Of a stretch of DNA of 64,000 bases, positions 31,570 through 43,867 are shown piece by piece (position 1 is the stretch's first letter; each line of letters opens with the position of its first letter). The notes beneath the pieces are model-generated. The model saw only the letters and a program-made list of their open reading frames with translations. It had not been told where the DNA came from and did no database searches. The stretch spans positions 1 to 64,000 of the forward strand of contig MCFE01000350.1 in NCBI GenBank assembly GCA_002104905.1, given 5' to 3'. A program made the position numbers and the translations under genes. Source of the DNA: Basidiobolus meristosporus CBS 931.73 (lineage: Eukaryota > Basidiobolomycota > Basidiobolomycetes > Basidiobolales > Basidiobolaceae).

Positions 31570-32533
31570 CTAGTCGGTTTTACGGTTGTTAGAGACCTCT
31601 TTAAGGGCATCCAACATCAGGTCACGGGTGTGTTCCATCAGCTCGCCTACTGTTTCAGGGGAATACTTCTTGGTGGAGATGGCGGGAAGAACTGGTGCAA
31701 AAGATTAGAAATCGCGGAAACGCTTTTCTATGATCGTACGAGTGGTACCTTTGATCTTGACTACTCCACCAGGCCATTGCTTGGCTTGACTATTGTAGAC
31801 GTGACTGTAGTTGGAGATGACAATGGGAATGATGGGGTAGTTGGCCTGCAAAGCTAGATGGAAGGCCCCCTTCTTGAATGGCAAGAGGTCCGGTTTCTTG
31901 AAGTGGCTGCGGGTGCCCTCGGGATAAATCCATAAGCTGAGCTTGTTGTCCTTGATGAATTCCACTGCGTTCTTGGTGGTCCGTAGAGCACTCGCATGAT
32001 TTTTGCGGTCGATAAAAACTGCGGCCGCTAGTCTCACTACGTGGGGAAAGTAATAGTTAGGTATACCGTTGACTGACGTAGAACAAGGGCCAAGGGGCTT
32101 AGAGATACTTACTGAACATTCCCAAGAACGGAACATATTTGAGTGACTGCTTCGACATAACTACGCAATCCTTAGGGAAAATACGTCCCATTATTAAAAC
32201 GTCAAGAGAAGTTTGGTGATTGCACAACACAATGCCAGGTGTGCTCTTCAGGTTCTCCTCTCCTTCCAGCTCAAATTTGATGCCAACACTTGGGGCAGCG
32301 CAGTAGGCAAACCCTCTTGCTACGAGCCAATTGGTCATGGCGCGTCTTCCAATAGCAGCGCAAAAGAAGGAGGCAAAGCACCCATAGGTGCTGATGACCA
32401 TCAACCAAGTAATGGCGATTACTGCTTTAACATAGAACGTAAAAGCTCGGTAAAGAACTAAGAAAACCAGTAGTGTGACTCCCAATTGAAGGTAAAGAGT
32501 ATTATGGTTAGCAACCGGTGCTTCTTCACTCAT
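31570..32533 (-). CDS. 1-acyl-sn-glycerol-3-phosphate acyltransferase
   Basis: Three exons: 32113-32533, 31749-32036 and 31570-31691; introns 76 and 57 nt; phases join; 276 residues. PlsC/LPAAT family. Two N-terminal hydrophobic helices (~15-55) anchor it in the ER membrane. Motif I NHQTSLD (~105-111, catalytic His/Asp), motif II VFIDR (~147-151), motif III YPEGTRS (~178-184, phosphate binding), motif IV IIPIVIS. The reaction is acyl-CoA plus lysophosphatidic acid to phosphatidic acid, the second step of glycerolipid synthesis (yeast SLC1). Exon 3 supplies the VLPAISTKKY strand typical of the family, which supports the last intron. All catalytic residues present. Confidence 0.93.
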
Positions 32534-33556
32534 CTTGAACTGTGAGGGAGGGGGTGAAAGTGGGTTAAGCAAACCAAGAGGTTACTAGGTAGTGGGAGTA
32601 CGATGTTCTCTTAATATATTATCTTGAGCCAAGGAACCAGGACCACAATGTGCCGTACTTATCCAAGCGCCGTAAATATCCAGAAATGGCGAAGATATTA
32701 AAAGCTGGACATTTTTATCCAATGAAGTCACTCAATTTGACTTCGTGCGAAACATCTCCAAAGTAAAGCATCGATTTATCTCGGGATCCAGTGTGCATTT
32801 CCAGACCAAATTTACCCAACGCCGACTTTCCAACCCTCTACTGGTAAAGATTGAGCGATGTGGTGCTTCACATGGATTTGGCTCGGTCGCGAAGAGATAT
32901 CCATCGCAAATATCCAGAAATGATTGTCCGGTGCTGGCTGAAGCCAGTCGACGAACTAGCTTTCTACCTGTTACATACAACTCCGACTTGACCAAGTCGT
33001 TGCGTAAGTAAAACCCACCCCACGACTTGGTATAAATGGTATTCCTCATATTTCAATTGTCTTTTAACAATTACCATTATTGACCAATCACGTTTCTCGA
33101 ATGGGAACATTTTTTCCGATTGTGATTCAGAAGTGGGATATTGGCTGATATCCTTGAAGCACCTCATGAGAACCGGCATGATTCCGACGGTGCCCAAGTA
33201 GGGCTTCGTTCATAGAGACGCATCGTTGAGGATGAGCCCAAGTGACACCTACTTCCCGTGCCCTGACAGGAGTGAAGGTTGACACAACCTTGCGCAACTT
33301 TCTGTTGGCCAATGTCGAGTCACGCGTAATGGTTGTCTGATATTTTTGGGCTTTTGAAGGATCACGTTGATTCGTGGAGTCTATTCAATTTTGAAGAATG
33401 CCATGAGACCAGGAACGTGTTGGTGCCCTGTATATCCTACAAACGTTATATTTGGACATGATGATGAGGCAGGCCAATCTAAATATGGATGTGATTCGGG
33501 ATGGTTTACCCATCAGCAAGATCCACCATATATAACCCAGCATTCAGAGAGGTGAA
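32534..33556. other. divergent intergenic ~1 kb
   Basis: Head-to-head region between the acyltransferase and the ETHE1-like gene; no gene seen. Confidence 0.45.
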
Positions 33557-34600
33557 ATGCCAACTCGATTCCGAAACATGTTAAGACACTTGGCAGCCAG
33601 AGCTTTGAAAACCCCTTTCCATGGCGACTACACCAGCGTACGCCAAATGGCAACGACTAACTGTCACTCCCCGATCATTGTACCATTCTTTCATAAGCCA
33701 TCTTCCACATTCACATACATCATTGTCGATGAGAAAACCTCAGAAAGCGCCATCCTTGATCCCTGTGTGGACTACGACCTCATTTCAGGGCGTATCTCCT
33801 CGAAACCTCTCGATGAAATCATCGACTTCGTTAAATCCGAGAAATTAAATGTGAAATGGTTGCTTGACACCCACGTTCATGCCGATCATCTCTCAGGTAA
33901 GTCAGAGTCACCTTTCCCCCACAGCTGAGCGACCATCTCATCTACGTCCAACCAACTAGGCTTGGAGCACCTGAAGAAAAACCTCCCGAATTCCCAAACC
34001 GCCATAGGAGAGAATGTGAAGATGGTTCAAAAGCGAGTGAACAAATTTTTCAACCCCGTGCGGCTGGATCATGATGGCTCCCAATTTGATTTCCTCTTGG
34101 CCGATGGTCAGAAGATTCAAATCGGTGACATCGCCATCAAGGCCATCCACACCCCTGGTCACACGCCAGACTCCATTTCCTATCTCGTCAATGATTGTCT
34201 GTTTGTTGGTGACACGATTTTCATGCCTGATGTAGGCACCGCCAGATGTGATTTCCCAGGTGGCTCGGCGGAGCAGCTCTACCGAACCATCATGGACAAA
34301 TTCTACACTCTGCCCGACACCACCAAGATGTTCATGTGCCATGACTATCCACCTGAATACCGTGGCAAGGAACCCCCACGGTACTTGTCAACTGTCGCTG
34401 AGGAAATGGAGAAAAACATCCACATCAAAAAGGACACCACCATGGAGGAGTTCGTGAAGTTCCGCAACGCCCGGGATGATGCCTTGGACCTCCCGAAACT
34501 TCTACTTCCTAGCTTGCAGATCAATGCCATCGCTGGAAAGCTCCCCGAACCGGAGGTGGATGGGAAGAGCTACATCAAGTTCCCCATCAACTTTTTTTAA
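33557..34600 (+). CDS. ETHE1-like metallo-beta-lactamase-fold persulfide dioxygenase
   Basis: Two exons, 33557-33896 and 33960-34600 (63-nt intron, phase 1), 326 residues. The N-terminus (MPTRFRNMLRHLAARALK) is a likely mitochondrial presequence. Metal ligands: THVHADH (~H106, H108, D110, H111), HTPGHTPDS (third His), GDTIFMPDVGTARCDFPGG (bridging Asp; the GTARCDF block is specific to ETHE1/BLH-type persulfide dioxygenases), CHDY (last His). These enzymes oxidise glutathione persulfide to sulfite with O2 in mitochondrial H2S catabolism. The longer C-terminus (EYRGKEPPRYLSTVAEE and onwards) resembles the bacterial BLH subgroup more than short ETHE1. Confidence 0.9.
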
Positions 34601-34781
34601 CCCAGTCCTCATGTAACATACCTCATTCCGAAAAATCTTCAACGACCATACACTGACACTCAACTAATAAACAACCAGATCAATTCCATGCCGAATATCC
34701 CAGTTACATGTAAACCAATTTACTTTCCGGACCACAAGATGCGGTTAATAATCATAGGTTGGTGTTTGTCAAAACAATAAA

Positions 34782-36340
34782 TCACACTATACACCTTTTC
34801 TACAGTCGATTCCAAATCCTTGTAAACAATGGGTAAAAGAGTGAATCGAATAGAGAGTAGTCTGAATTGAGTTACAGCAATCATATGCTGCCTCGCGTAT
34901 TGCACTTCATAGCGCTGCCACCGAGGAGTCTTCCCAACGCCATCCTGGTCAACGTCTGCGCAATGAAACGCTTCAACCGCCATGCGACCAGGACACCGTG
35001 CATTGCTGTTGACTCCAACGCCCATGAATTCATAGGCGGCTCCGCTAGAGCAAGCTGGCTTTTCTCAGACCTTCACCAAGGGCCGTATGCATATACGAAT
35101 ATGATAGACGAGGCTCTATCCGTTTGTTTACCCCTAAACGCAAGCTTCCACCCGATTCAGTAGTGGGTGACCTACTTTCCCTCTTAACAACTCCAGATTT
35201 AGGCCAGCTCGCACTTGTGGGACGGTGCTATATTTGCATCAAGGCTCGACCAATACTGTATGATCAACGAAATTTGATCAGTGTGAACAGGGACAAATTT
35301 TTCAGCGACTATTTACATGTTCCTTTCTTGGGTGAAACTTCTTCTGGCTAGGTTGGAATTCAACTACCCAAATCACATCCATATTTATGATCACGGTGGA
35401 ATGATCGAAATCCCTGCCCCCAGCGCAAAAAAAAAACCAGTTTGATGAGGATTCCGGTATTTCCTACTCCCACCCATATATGGTATGCGAATTTAATGGA
35501 TGGTTTATGTAGACTACCCATATCCGGAATCCCACCCACAATCAGCATAACCGAATTATGATGTTTAAGGTTGAACTAACGTTTAGGTTCTATTGTTCAC
35601 ATCTAGCCGACCTGTTTCCGACTGGTTGAGTATGTATTAGCTGATGCACAAAGGTTGATGTTCAATTAATGTGAAGATGAATGATACGAGCACGCTCAGC
35701 TATCTCGATGCAATCAGGAACTCAAGACCGCACCAAAAGCTTCCATCCCCTAAAGGCTTCAGCTAGTGGTGCAATCAACAACGAGACTCCCGCCAGTGGC
35801 ATCCCGATATCATCAGCGCGTGATATGTATATTAATTGTAATTGCAGTCTTAGGTTATAACTAAGACGTGAGGAAACAAACATGAATCGAGCCCATTATT
35901 TATGGGATCCATTGTTCTATGGGAAACCTATTGAACGACGGTGGTGCAAAACATTTTCCCTCTCCCAAGATCCCAGCCAGCTAATCCTCACCCATGTTTA
36001 AGAATAATCAAACCTGGCGTAGGTTAACTAGAAAAGACACTGGACTGATTGGAGGAATTCTGGTCTGAATGGTGATCATGTAATTTACAGCCATAAACGA
36101 ATGCGGTGATCAGTGATCAAGTGTGGCGAAGCGGATACGAAATTCGTTCCATCCAACTGATTTCGGGGAACCACCCAATCCACATCTTCCCAATCTGGTA
36201 TCCCTTACCCTAGAATGGTATACATCGCTTAACCATGGAAATGACTATCGATCATGGGTTGAGCATTGCGTGAACAATCGCTCATTAGTCAAGAGAATCC
36301 TTTTCCTTTTTGGGTGGATCTGCCTGCCATAAGGTGAACC
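34782..36340 (+). pseudogene. F-box/LRR-like relic, repeat copy B
   Basis: Blocks 34782-35342 and 35683-35926 duplicate copy A (23399-24365). Here the F-box-like frame stays open to 35351: RKLPPDSVVGDLLSLLTTPD, QLALVGRCYICIKARPILYD, then KFFSDYLHVPFLG. The frame has no ATG close to its start, so a first exon upstream would be needed. A later frame (36123-36332) reads HLPNLVSLTLEWY and resembles a leucine-rich repeat. Probably a decaying F-box/LRR gene; a spliced live gene is possible but I could not build one. Confidence 0.45.
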
Positions 36341-37159
36341 CTGAATTCGCTGGAATTCAGTGTTTATCTAATCGATGCCATTTCAAATCCCATAGCCCTT
36401 CATATGGCCGAATCAGGTGGTCGTGACGATGCTCGGGGGATTTCCGTGATGTCACCCGGAGGTTATGGTAATTCCATTGTGGTATCTCGAGCGAAATTAG
36501 GAATTTACACTGTATTACGCTCGCTGTCTTAGAGTGGGAAATTGCCCCTCGACCCAACAATCAATCGGTGGCTGAAATAAGGGGATTCTAGTGGATTACT
36601 TGGTACTGACTAATCCCAAATCGGCTGGATGAATCAAAAGGGAGGCCACTCTCGTCCGCCAATCTAGGCGGCTGGTAGGAGTTGGGCATTGTGTAGTTGC
36701 TTTAGAGATGAGCTTCATTGGGCCAAATAGATCCCTTCGACGACGAATTACTAACTCTCGGTCTTTGATGCTAGCTAAACATGGAAGCAGCCAGATGACG
36801 TTTCTAGAATTGGATGGTCGCGCTGAATCAAGCCAGTGGGATTGCTCCTGACTAGAGCATCTGAGAAGTGTACCATTTAAGCTTTATTCAAATCTATTTA
36901 CACGTGCAAAAGGAGAAGAGCCAAGTGTAGAATAAGTAATACAAGATACCGCTAAAGTGCTAAAGGGCCAAGCTTTCCGGTCCAAACATGTTGAGGTAAA
37001 TGTCGAGGGAGGGTTGAGAAACGAAATCAAGCGGGAAAGAAAATTACAAGAAATTGTGCTGAACGAATAGGATCCGCCAAAGTGGCTCGGATAAACCACC
37101 CTGCTAGAGGAGACAGGCCGGATAGTGCTTTCCAAGGTGCATATCTTATCTTCTGTGGA
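36341..37159. other. intergenic, no gene seen
   Basis: Broken open frames only, plus the 3' flank of the homeodomain gene. Confidence 0.4.
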
Positions 37160-38561
37160 TCAGTCCCATGGTCTCCATTTTCCATTATTGGGCCCCGATT
37201 GGGAACACTGACCGTTTTCTTCGACTTTAGCGCACTCTTCAGCTGCAACGCTGGCTAGTATGTCCATCGAGTTGGCTAGATGCGCGGGCTCGGTCATTTT
37301 TGCTGCTCGTTCAGGGGAATGGGCTCCGTTGTCAGAGAAATCCGTAGAGTTGATATTCTGGAACTTCAATGACGAAGACCCGTTCTCTAGATGCGTTGTG
37401 CGTGGCCCCAGGGGTGACATTTGGGTAGGGAAAGCGCTAACCTGTTGGCTGTACGCGGGGTTTGCGGGCGAGTTGCTCGTGTGAGTTTGTTTGAGTCCCA
37501 TGACATATGGGTGACCGGGTGAGGGTGGGATTGGATTGGGCTGATACGGTCCATTAGCATTAGCTGAGGATGGAGGTGTCATGGTGTGGCCAAATCTATC
37601 CGTGGTAGGCGAGGGGACCCACTTGGAAGAGACGGATCCATTGGCAATAGCATTAAGCGGTGAAAGTAGCGATTGCATCGAGCCGAATGATGGCGATATG
37701 GGGGAGAGTCCAGGTGCGGGGGATGGCATAGGGCTTGGTTGCATCGAGTTGTTGTAGGGAGCAACCTTGATGGGAGGAGGGACGTTTTGCTTGTAGTTAG
37801 GTCGATTATGGCTGGTGATGGTGTTTTGGAAGCGTAACCGTTGTGGCTGAGGATATGGATGGGCGTGGTTAAAGCTGTTGTCTCTCATCTTTCCAGTGCC
37901 GTTCACTGGGATAAATTGATATGTACAATTTCCACCGGAGTTTGTACCATGGCCACCACCTGCTTGATGGCCCATGGGATGGTGTAGGAAACGGTGTGCA
38001 TTTTCTGCTTTGGCTCGATTGACTTTAGCACGGCGATTCTGAAACCAAACCTTTTGCCAACCACGGGTTAATCCTGCGGTCTTTACGGGGATGAATGCTA
38101 CACAAAGATATGCCTACCTGGATTTCTCTGTTGGTCATGTTTAGTTTTTTGGATAAGCTCTCGCGCACCTCAAAGCTAGGCGTATCGGTTTGCTCAAACA
38201 TGGCCAAAAGCTCTTTCAGCTGCTCTGGGGTGATACGCTTTCTCTTTGCCTTCGGTTGACCGGACTGGGGTTTCCCTGCTTCTAGAGAAAATTCATATGA
38301 GTAAGCCGTTGGAAAAAGGGGTGGTGGCAAAGCAAAGTTTTGTTACTCACCAGGCGTTCTACTAGGGTTCGAGGGAGAATCGGCCTTTCTTGTTTCATTA
38401 TCGTCTTTAATCTCGTCCTCTGATCTACTAAGGGAATTGGAGGTATCTGCGGAAGGGTTTAATAGCGCGGATAGACTTGCAGGGGGTGCAACTGAAGAGG
38501 TTGCAGGTAAAGGTACAGAGCTTTCTGAAGGGATTCTAGCAGTTTCAGCTACCATCTTCAT
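37160..38561 (-). CDS. homeodomain transcription factor
   Basis: Three exons: 38351-38561, 38118-38281 and 37160-38050; introns 69 and 67 nt; phases join; 421 residues. The homeodomain lies at ~82-141: KRKRITPEQLKELLAMFEQT, a PSFEVRESLSKKLNMTNREIQ helix 2/turn, and recognition helix VWFQNRRAKVNRAKAE, whose first residue pair is split by intron 2. A 60-residue, non-TALE homeodomain with Gln50-Asn51. N-terminal ~80 residues are Ser/Pro-rich and acidic; the C-terminal 280 are disordered, rich in Pro/Ser/Asn with several SP and TP sites (PSPMPSPAPGLSPISPS), consistent with an activation domain and MAPK/CDK regulation. Target genes unknown. Confidence 0.92.
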
Positions 38562-40111
38562 TTAACAACTTTATCGAGGTAAGATCCAGATACAACAGTG
38601 TATGTTTATCAACTTCTATGGCACAGTAATAGGCGACAGTAGAGGATTAAGAGCCAGCAAAATTAGTGAATACGCCAACCCGGGAAGTAAGAGCTGTATG
38701 GTAAGGTGAAGTGAAGCGAGGTGAAGTTAAAACTCTAACTGAAGTATACAGGTTAGAGGTTAAAAACAACGATGATACAAAATTAAAAGACTTGAAATAA
38801 TTTGACGCTGAATGATGGTTCGATAACAGGTCTTGATCCAGACCATCTCGGACCTTTGATTTGCTATAGCGACTTCCTGGTAAAAGAATCAAGGAGTCAT
38901 TAATAGGCTAATCCTCATCCATATGTGTCAGACTTACATTTTTGGGAATTCTGATTTAGTTACAGCAACAACACAGATATTAATCAAGATAGCCTGTCAC
39001 ATACTTAGCATACACCCAACCCACCTCAGGTACTACTGTATGTGGGTGGGTGAGCTCAAGCTCGTAAATCATCTCGTACGAACGCAGAAACACAGCAAAT
39101 CCGGGGGTGCGAACAGGTTTTACCTACATAAATCCGAAGAATAGATTGCGCAGGAGCAGAGTGCTAGCTACTATTCTCCGCTTCTATCACGAGGCTGAAA
39201 GACACCACCAATAAAAGTGGAGGGCAATATAAATGAATTAAAAGACTTCCAAATCGAGTAGTGAGTGTGAATCGGTTAGGATGAGTCAATTCAACTGAGG
39301 CTAAATGGTCCAGGAATGCATTGGGTTCTGTAGTTGAAGACAAGCAGCCAGGCGAAGGTGAGGGTGAAGGGGAATTGAAGGAGCATCAGCAGTATTCCAG
39401 AAGGTCCGTTTCATGCGGTGGCCAAGGGGTGTGGGTTTACGCGATTAAAAGCACGTAATGTTTGTAATGCGAAATCGATGTGGGATCATTTCCAAAAAGA
39501 GGGTGCATTTGGTTAACTAACCAGCATTGGGAATGATTATGACAAGCAATTTCCTCATGAAATCTCCTCGATTACCATATATTCATCATTTCTCCTAATA
39601 GGAAAGAGGGATGCGATATCCAGACAGACTAGTTATGATCTTGTTCTTGGTGCACCTTGTTGTGGTTGATATTTATATGACCTTATCGTAATGAATACAT
39701 TAATATGAAACAAAGCCTTCTGCAATTGTGTGTGGCATCACTAAAAATACGCTCGCATAGGAAGCATCGTTGGGTCACGTGATGCACTTTGTTTTCTGAT
39801 AGTGCCGTGGGTGGCATACCAATGATTTTCGAGATATCATGCTGTTTTCTTCCGTGTATACAATCCGCTGAGTGGTTGGCCCACTTTACACACAATAGTC
39901 ACAAGTACTATTGTAGTGATGTAAGGTGCTTATTTATAACTCGATTTAGAGTTGTGCCGTTGACGGTTATAAAGCAGGTGGTCGCCGGAAGAGGAATTTA
40001 GTCCTACGTTTCCTACCCTCGTCCAACCGTGGTTTGTTGATAGATTGATATTCAAACCAGATCTTGTACATTCCGCCATAGATCACTGTAGATACTTTCC
40101 AGCCGCCTCTT
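38562..40111. other. divergent intergenic ~1.5 kb
   Basis: Head-to-head spacer between the homeodomain gene and Uds1. GA-rich stretch at ~39352-39385 and short GGTGAAG repeats near 38700-38730. No gene seen. Confidence 0.45.
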
Positions 40112-41978
40112 ATGGCTGCTATATTTCAATCTCGCCGCAAAGGGATTCTTCCTGTCCCCAAGAACAAGGCGAGCACTCATGAGCAGGATAAATTGTCGTT
40201 CCAGACTCTGAAAGATCCAAACTACACCACTACTGCCGAGTATGCACCTATTCAAGAATCAGATATTGATTTCAAGGAGAGCTGGGATGTCAGAGAAAAG
40301 CCCCTGCCTATTCTACCACCGCTACTCCGTCCCCACATTTCCACCATCGCCGAGTTCACGTCGCAGTCTGAGTATCAGACTGTCCCGCCCAACCCAGTCA
40401 TGACCATCCCTAGCATCGCTGCATCAGAGGATCATCAAATGAAAGTGCTAGTCTCACAGGCAATGCAGGATGCTTGTGAATACAAGGTGCTGACAATCAA
40501 ACAAATGGAGCAGCTACGCCAGGTAAAGAAAGCATGCACAAAACATTCACCACCATACACCCAATTTACCGTGGCTCTGTGCTTTCTACTAGGAATACGA
40601 GGCGCAACGGAACCAAATAGCTTCCCTGAACTCTCTGCTCTCCTACGAAACGAAGTTTCTAGATAGCGCTCACACATTAATCCGGCTCCATGCATCAAAC
40701 AAATACCTGCTGAAAAAGACCTCGGAGGAGCTGGCGAATGCCGGACGCAAGGTGGACGAGGTTGCCAACAGCTTATGGAAAGTAACTCAGCGAGCAAATC
40801 AAACCCAGAACCGTATCTTACACCATACGGCGGGAGTCCTAGCGGTGGCATTATTCAAGGTATCGAGTGATCAGCAGTACAAGCTGGCCAAATCCAGCTT
40901 TGCTCAAAGCTTCGGTCCCTCCATGAACGGCAAGCTTCAGCATATCGAGAAAATCGATTCCGGCTACGCGTGCAAAGCCGAGGATTCCTCTAAGGGAGGC
41001 GACATTCAAACCAGTACTCCACATGACAACGCATTCAAGCAACATCCAACATTACACATGCCGGCCCCGCAGAGAGCTCATCCTCGTACTGGAGGCATTT
41101 TCAATCAAAGCAATTTAATATCCATGCGAAAGAATTGGCACCAGGATTTTGACAACGAGCCGATCAACAAAGACAACCCAAACTCCATCCACTCCACTGC
41201 CACTACAAACTCATCGGCATTGGGCTCGGATTATCGCTCGGACTCGACCGATCCTTCGGTCGATTCTGATTATATAGAGGCAGGTTGGCATTCCATGCAA
41301 ACTGCAACTCACTCACCTCACCAACCTCAGCCTCTACCATCAAATCATCAGGACTACCCGTCACTCATGACCAAATTGATCGCTTTACAAGACGAAGTGG
41401 AGGCCTACAGGGCGAAGGCTGAGTCATTGGAGATACAGCTGCAGTCCGGTTCGCTCCCAAACCACCTGTCCACTCTTCCCGGAAATGATGGAGATGGCGA
41501 CGAAAGGCGGCACATGGTTCACGCGCTCCTTCAACCCACCTTTCTGGAGAAAGAGAAGTTCCGTATGGAGGCAGAGAGCGAGGCCAGAAAGCGCCACGAG
41601 CTGGAGGAGAAGGTGGAGCGGTTGGAGCGTGAGCTAGAGCTCTGCCACTTGGAGGAAGGGGAAGATATTTATTTGATCAACATGGAGCAAGGCAGAGCCA
41701 TAGAGCGATTGCAAAAGCAGCTTGTCAGCGCTATCCAGGATATCGACCAGTTGCAGCAGCAAGGTGACGATACCAACTACATACTTCGTCAGCTATTCTA
41801 TCGGATACCCCATACGTCCTTTAGAAACGCAACCGAGGCGCACTATGCAGAGCAGCCAAGCAGGTATACGCTAGATAGGTTTGTTATGAAGGTGACGGAC
41901 CTAATCGAAGAGAATCACCAGCTGCTGGATCGAGTATTGGACTTGCAGTCAAGACAAGAGCGTTTCGAGAGGTCGTAG
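40112..41978 (+). CDS. Up-regulated-during-septation (Uds1) domain coiled-coil protein
   Basis: Two exons, 40112-40522 and 40593-41978 (70-nt intron, phase 0), 598 residues. The Uds1 domain spans ~110-230: CEYKVLTIKQMEQLRQ, then across the splice EYEAQRNQIASLNSLLSYET, LDSAHTLIRLH, ELANAGRKVDEVANSLWK and RILHHTAGVLAVAL. The joined frame restores one continuous coiled coil, which is the main proof of the intron. The second half has a Ser/His/Pro-rich linker and a long coiled coil (~420-520). Proteins with this domain are fungal, and the family name comes from genes induced at septation in fission yeast; molecular role unclear. The gene is divergent from the homeodomain gene. Confidence 0.88.
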
Positions 41979-42256
41979 TGAATGCTGTAACATCCCGCGA
42001 ATAATAAACTGTACCATTCCACCAATGAATTGACATTATTTTATTACTTAATAATCACCACCCATGGGAGAAATGAAGGGGAAGCTCTAAGGTTCTGATG
42101 AAAATCAACCTGCTAAGTGTAAAGTGGTATATTCAAAGGATGCAGGTGAGCTAGTTTCATAGTGATATGATATAGTGGCGGGTCCGATTCCGTTTCCAAA
42201 AAGATTGCGATTAGGAGGGGGGGAGGGCTAGGCTTTAGGGCAGTAAATGATGCGAT

Positions 42257-43867
42257 TTATTCCTGTCGGGATTGGGAAAGAAATTGATTCCATTCTACTT
42301 CCTCCTGCTCGTGGGTCATCGTTTCAACACGTAGCCCGTCCCTGTTCACCAGGCGCACCGTTTTCCCGAACAGGCGCATGCGGAAGATTTGTCCGGGGAC
42401 GGGGGGAAGAAGGCGATCCTTCATAGTGGTGCGTACGAACACGCCAGCGAAAAAGCCGATCACCACGAAGATGAGGATCCAGTAGACGTTGACGATGTAG
42501 GTTTGGGGGTTGCTCTTGGTCAAGCCGCTGGAGAGCATGTTGTTATAGATTGCAGTGAAGACCAAACCACCCCCAACGCCAGCAATGGACCAGGCAGTGA
42601 GAATGATGCCGTGGCAGGCACCGATGTTGGAAGGCCCGAACATATCGGCCAAGAACGCCGGAATCACGCCGAAGCCTCCACCGTAGCAAGCGGTCAGAGC
42701 GAACATGGTTAACAGGAAGGCCCAGTAAGTGTGGGTGGTGGTGATAACGCTGAATGTGGCCATCACTATGATCTGGATGATCAACATGGACAAGAAGCAG
42801 GTCTTTCTGCCAACAAAGTCGGAAATGGTAGAGAAGAAGATACGCCCGAACAGGTTGAACCCACCGTTGATGGAGACAATGGTGGCGGCAGAGTCCTTGT
42901 CATACCCGAACAGGTCGGTGATCATGTTGGCCAATCTGGAGATAACAACAAGTCCGAAGATGGCATTGGCAAAGAACACAATGTAGAGTAAGATGAAGTC
43001 ACGGGAGGTGATCGACTCGATTAAGGTCAGCTTGATGGCTGGTTGCTGGATCACCACTCCACCCTTCTCATTGACCTCTGGCTCAGCAGCTGGTGTGGCA
43101 ATTACAGTGTATCCTGGGGGAGGAACTCTGATGATGCAGGCAGCCAGCGCCATGAACACGAAGTAGAAGCTGCCCAATATAACAAATGTAAGGGGAAGTC
43201 CCACGGCGGCGATTAATGGAAGAATCACTTTGCCTATAGCAATAGAACCGGCGCCAAACCCACACACCGCAAATCCGGCTGCAAGACCACGGCGATCCGG
43301 GAACCACTTTTGAAGCGAGGACACGGGCGAAATGTAACCAAGACCAAGACCAAAGCCACCAATAATACCGAAGCCAATGTATAGAAGCCACATCAGTTTC
43401 AAATAAACCGCCAGCGCTGAGACCAGGTTGCCAAGGTAGAACAGGGTAGCGGCCAATAGGGCAGCCTTCTTGGGGCCGTTTCTTTCCAACCATGGACCCA
43501 TGGTGGCTGCTGAGAGACCGAAAACGCCAACTGCGATGGAGAAAGTGATGGGAGCCATCTTTTCAGTGGAGCCGGGGCGGATGGCATTATCAATGGGATC
43601 GTTGAAGACACTCCAGGCGTACAACGATCCACAGCAGAACTGAATGACCACTGCAGCAGGCATCAAGTACCATCTATTAAATGGAACATTCCCAACGAGG
43701 AAACGCTCTCGCTCTATCTGTGCGGGGTCTCTGTTGGAGGTTGTGGTGCCATAGTGCCAGAGGATTTGCCTCATAATTGGGTTGGAAGATGTTGGAGGAG
43801 CGGCCTCAATGGAGGAGTTCAATATCTCTCCATTCTTAGCACTGTCGCTAGAATAGGTGTTGGACAT
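42257..43867 (-). CDS. MFS transporter, oxalate/formate antiporter (OFA) family
   Basis: Single exon, 536 residues, 12 hydrophobic helices. The start of TM1 reads NRWYLMPAAVVIQFCCGSLY followed by AWSVF, the OFA-family signature; MGPWLERNGPKKAAL (loop 2-3), GLGLGYISPVSSLQKWFPDR (TM4-5) and RGLAAGFAVCGFGAG fit as well. A ~70-residue cytosolic N-terminus and a ~30-residue polar tail flank the core. Bacterial OxlT exchanges oxalate for formate; eukaryotic OFA members carry diverse monocarboxylates, so substrate is uncertain. With the three FNT genes, the window has four genes of small-carboxylate transport families. No intron. Confidence 0.88.
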   Translation of the reverse strand: MSNTYSSDSAKNGEILNSSIEAAPPTSSNPIMRQILWHYGTTTSNRDPAQIERERFLVGNVPFNRWYLMPAAVVIQFCCGSLYAWSVFNDPIDNAIRPGSTEKMAPITFSIAVGVFGLSAATMGPWLERNGPKKAALLAATLFYLGNLVSALAVYLKLMWLLYIGFGIIGGFGLGLGYISPVSSLQKWFPDRRGLAAGFAVCGFGAGSIAIGKVILPLIAAVGLPLTFVILGSFYFVFMALAACIIRVPPPGYTVIATPAAEPEVNEKGGVVIQQPAIKLTLIESITSRDFILLYIVFFANAIFGLVVISRLANMITDLFGYDKDSAATIVSINGGFNLFGRIFFSTISDFVGRKTCFLSMLIIQIIVMATFSVITTTHTYWAFLLTMFALTACYGGGFGVIPAFLADMFGPSNIGACHGIILTAWSIAGVGGGLVFTAIYNNMLSSGLTKSNPQTYIVNVYWILIFVVIGFFAGVFVRTTMKDRLLPPVPGQIFRMRLFGKTVRLVNRDGLRVETMTHEQEEVEWNQFLSQSRQE

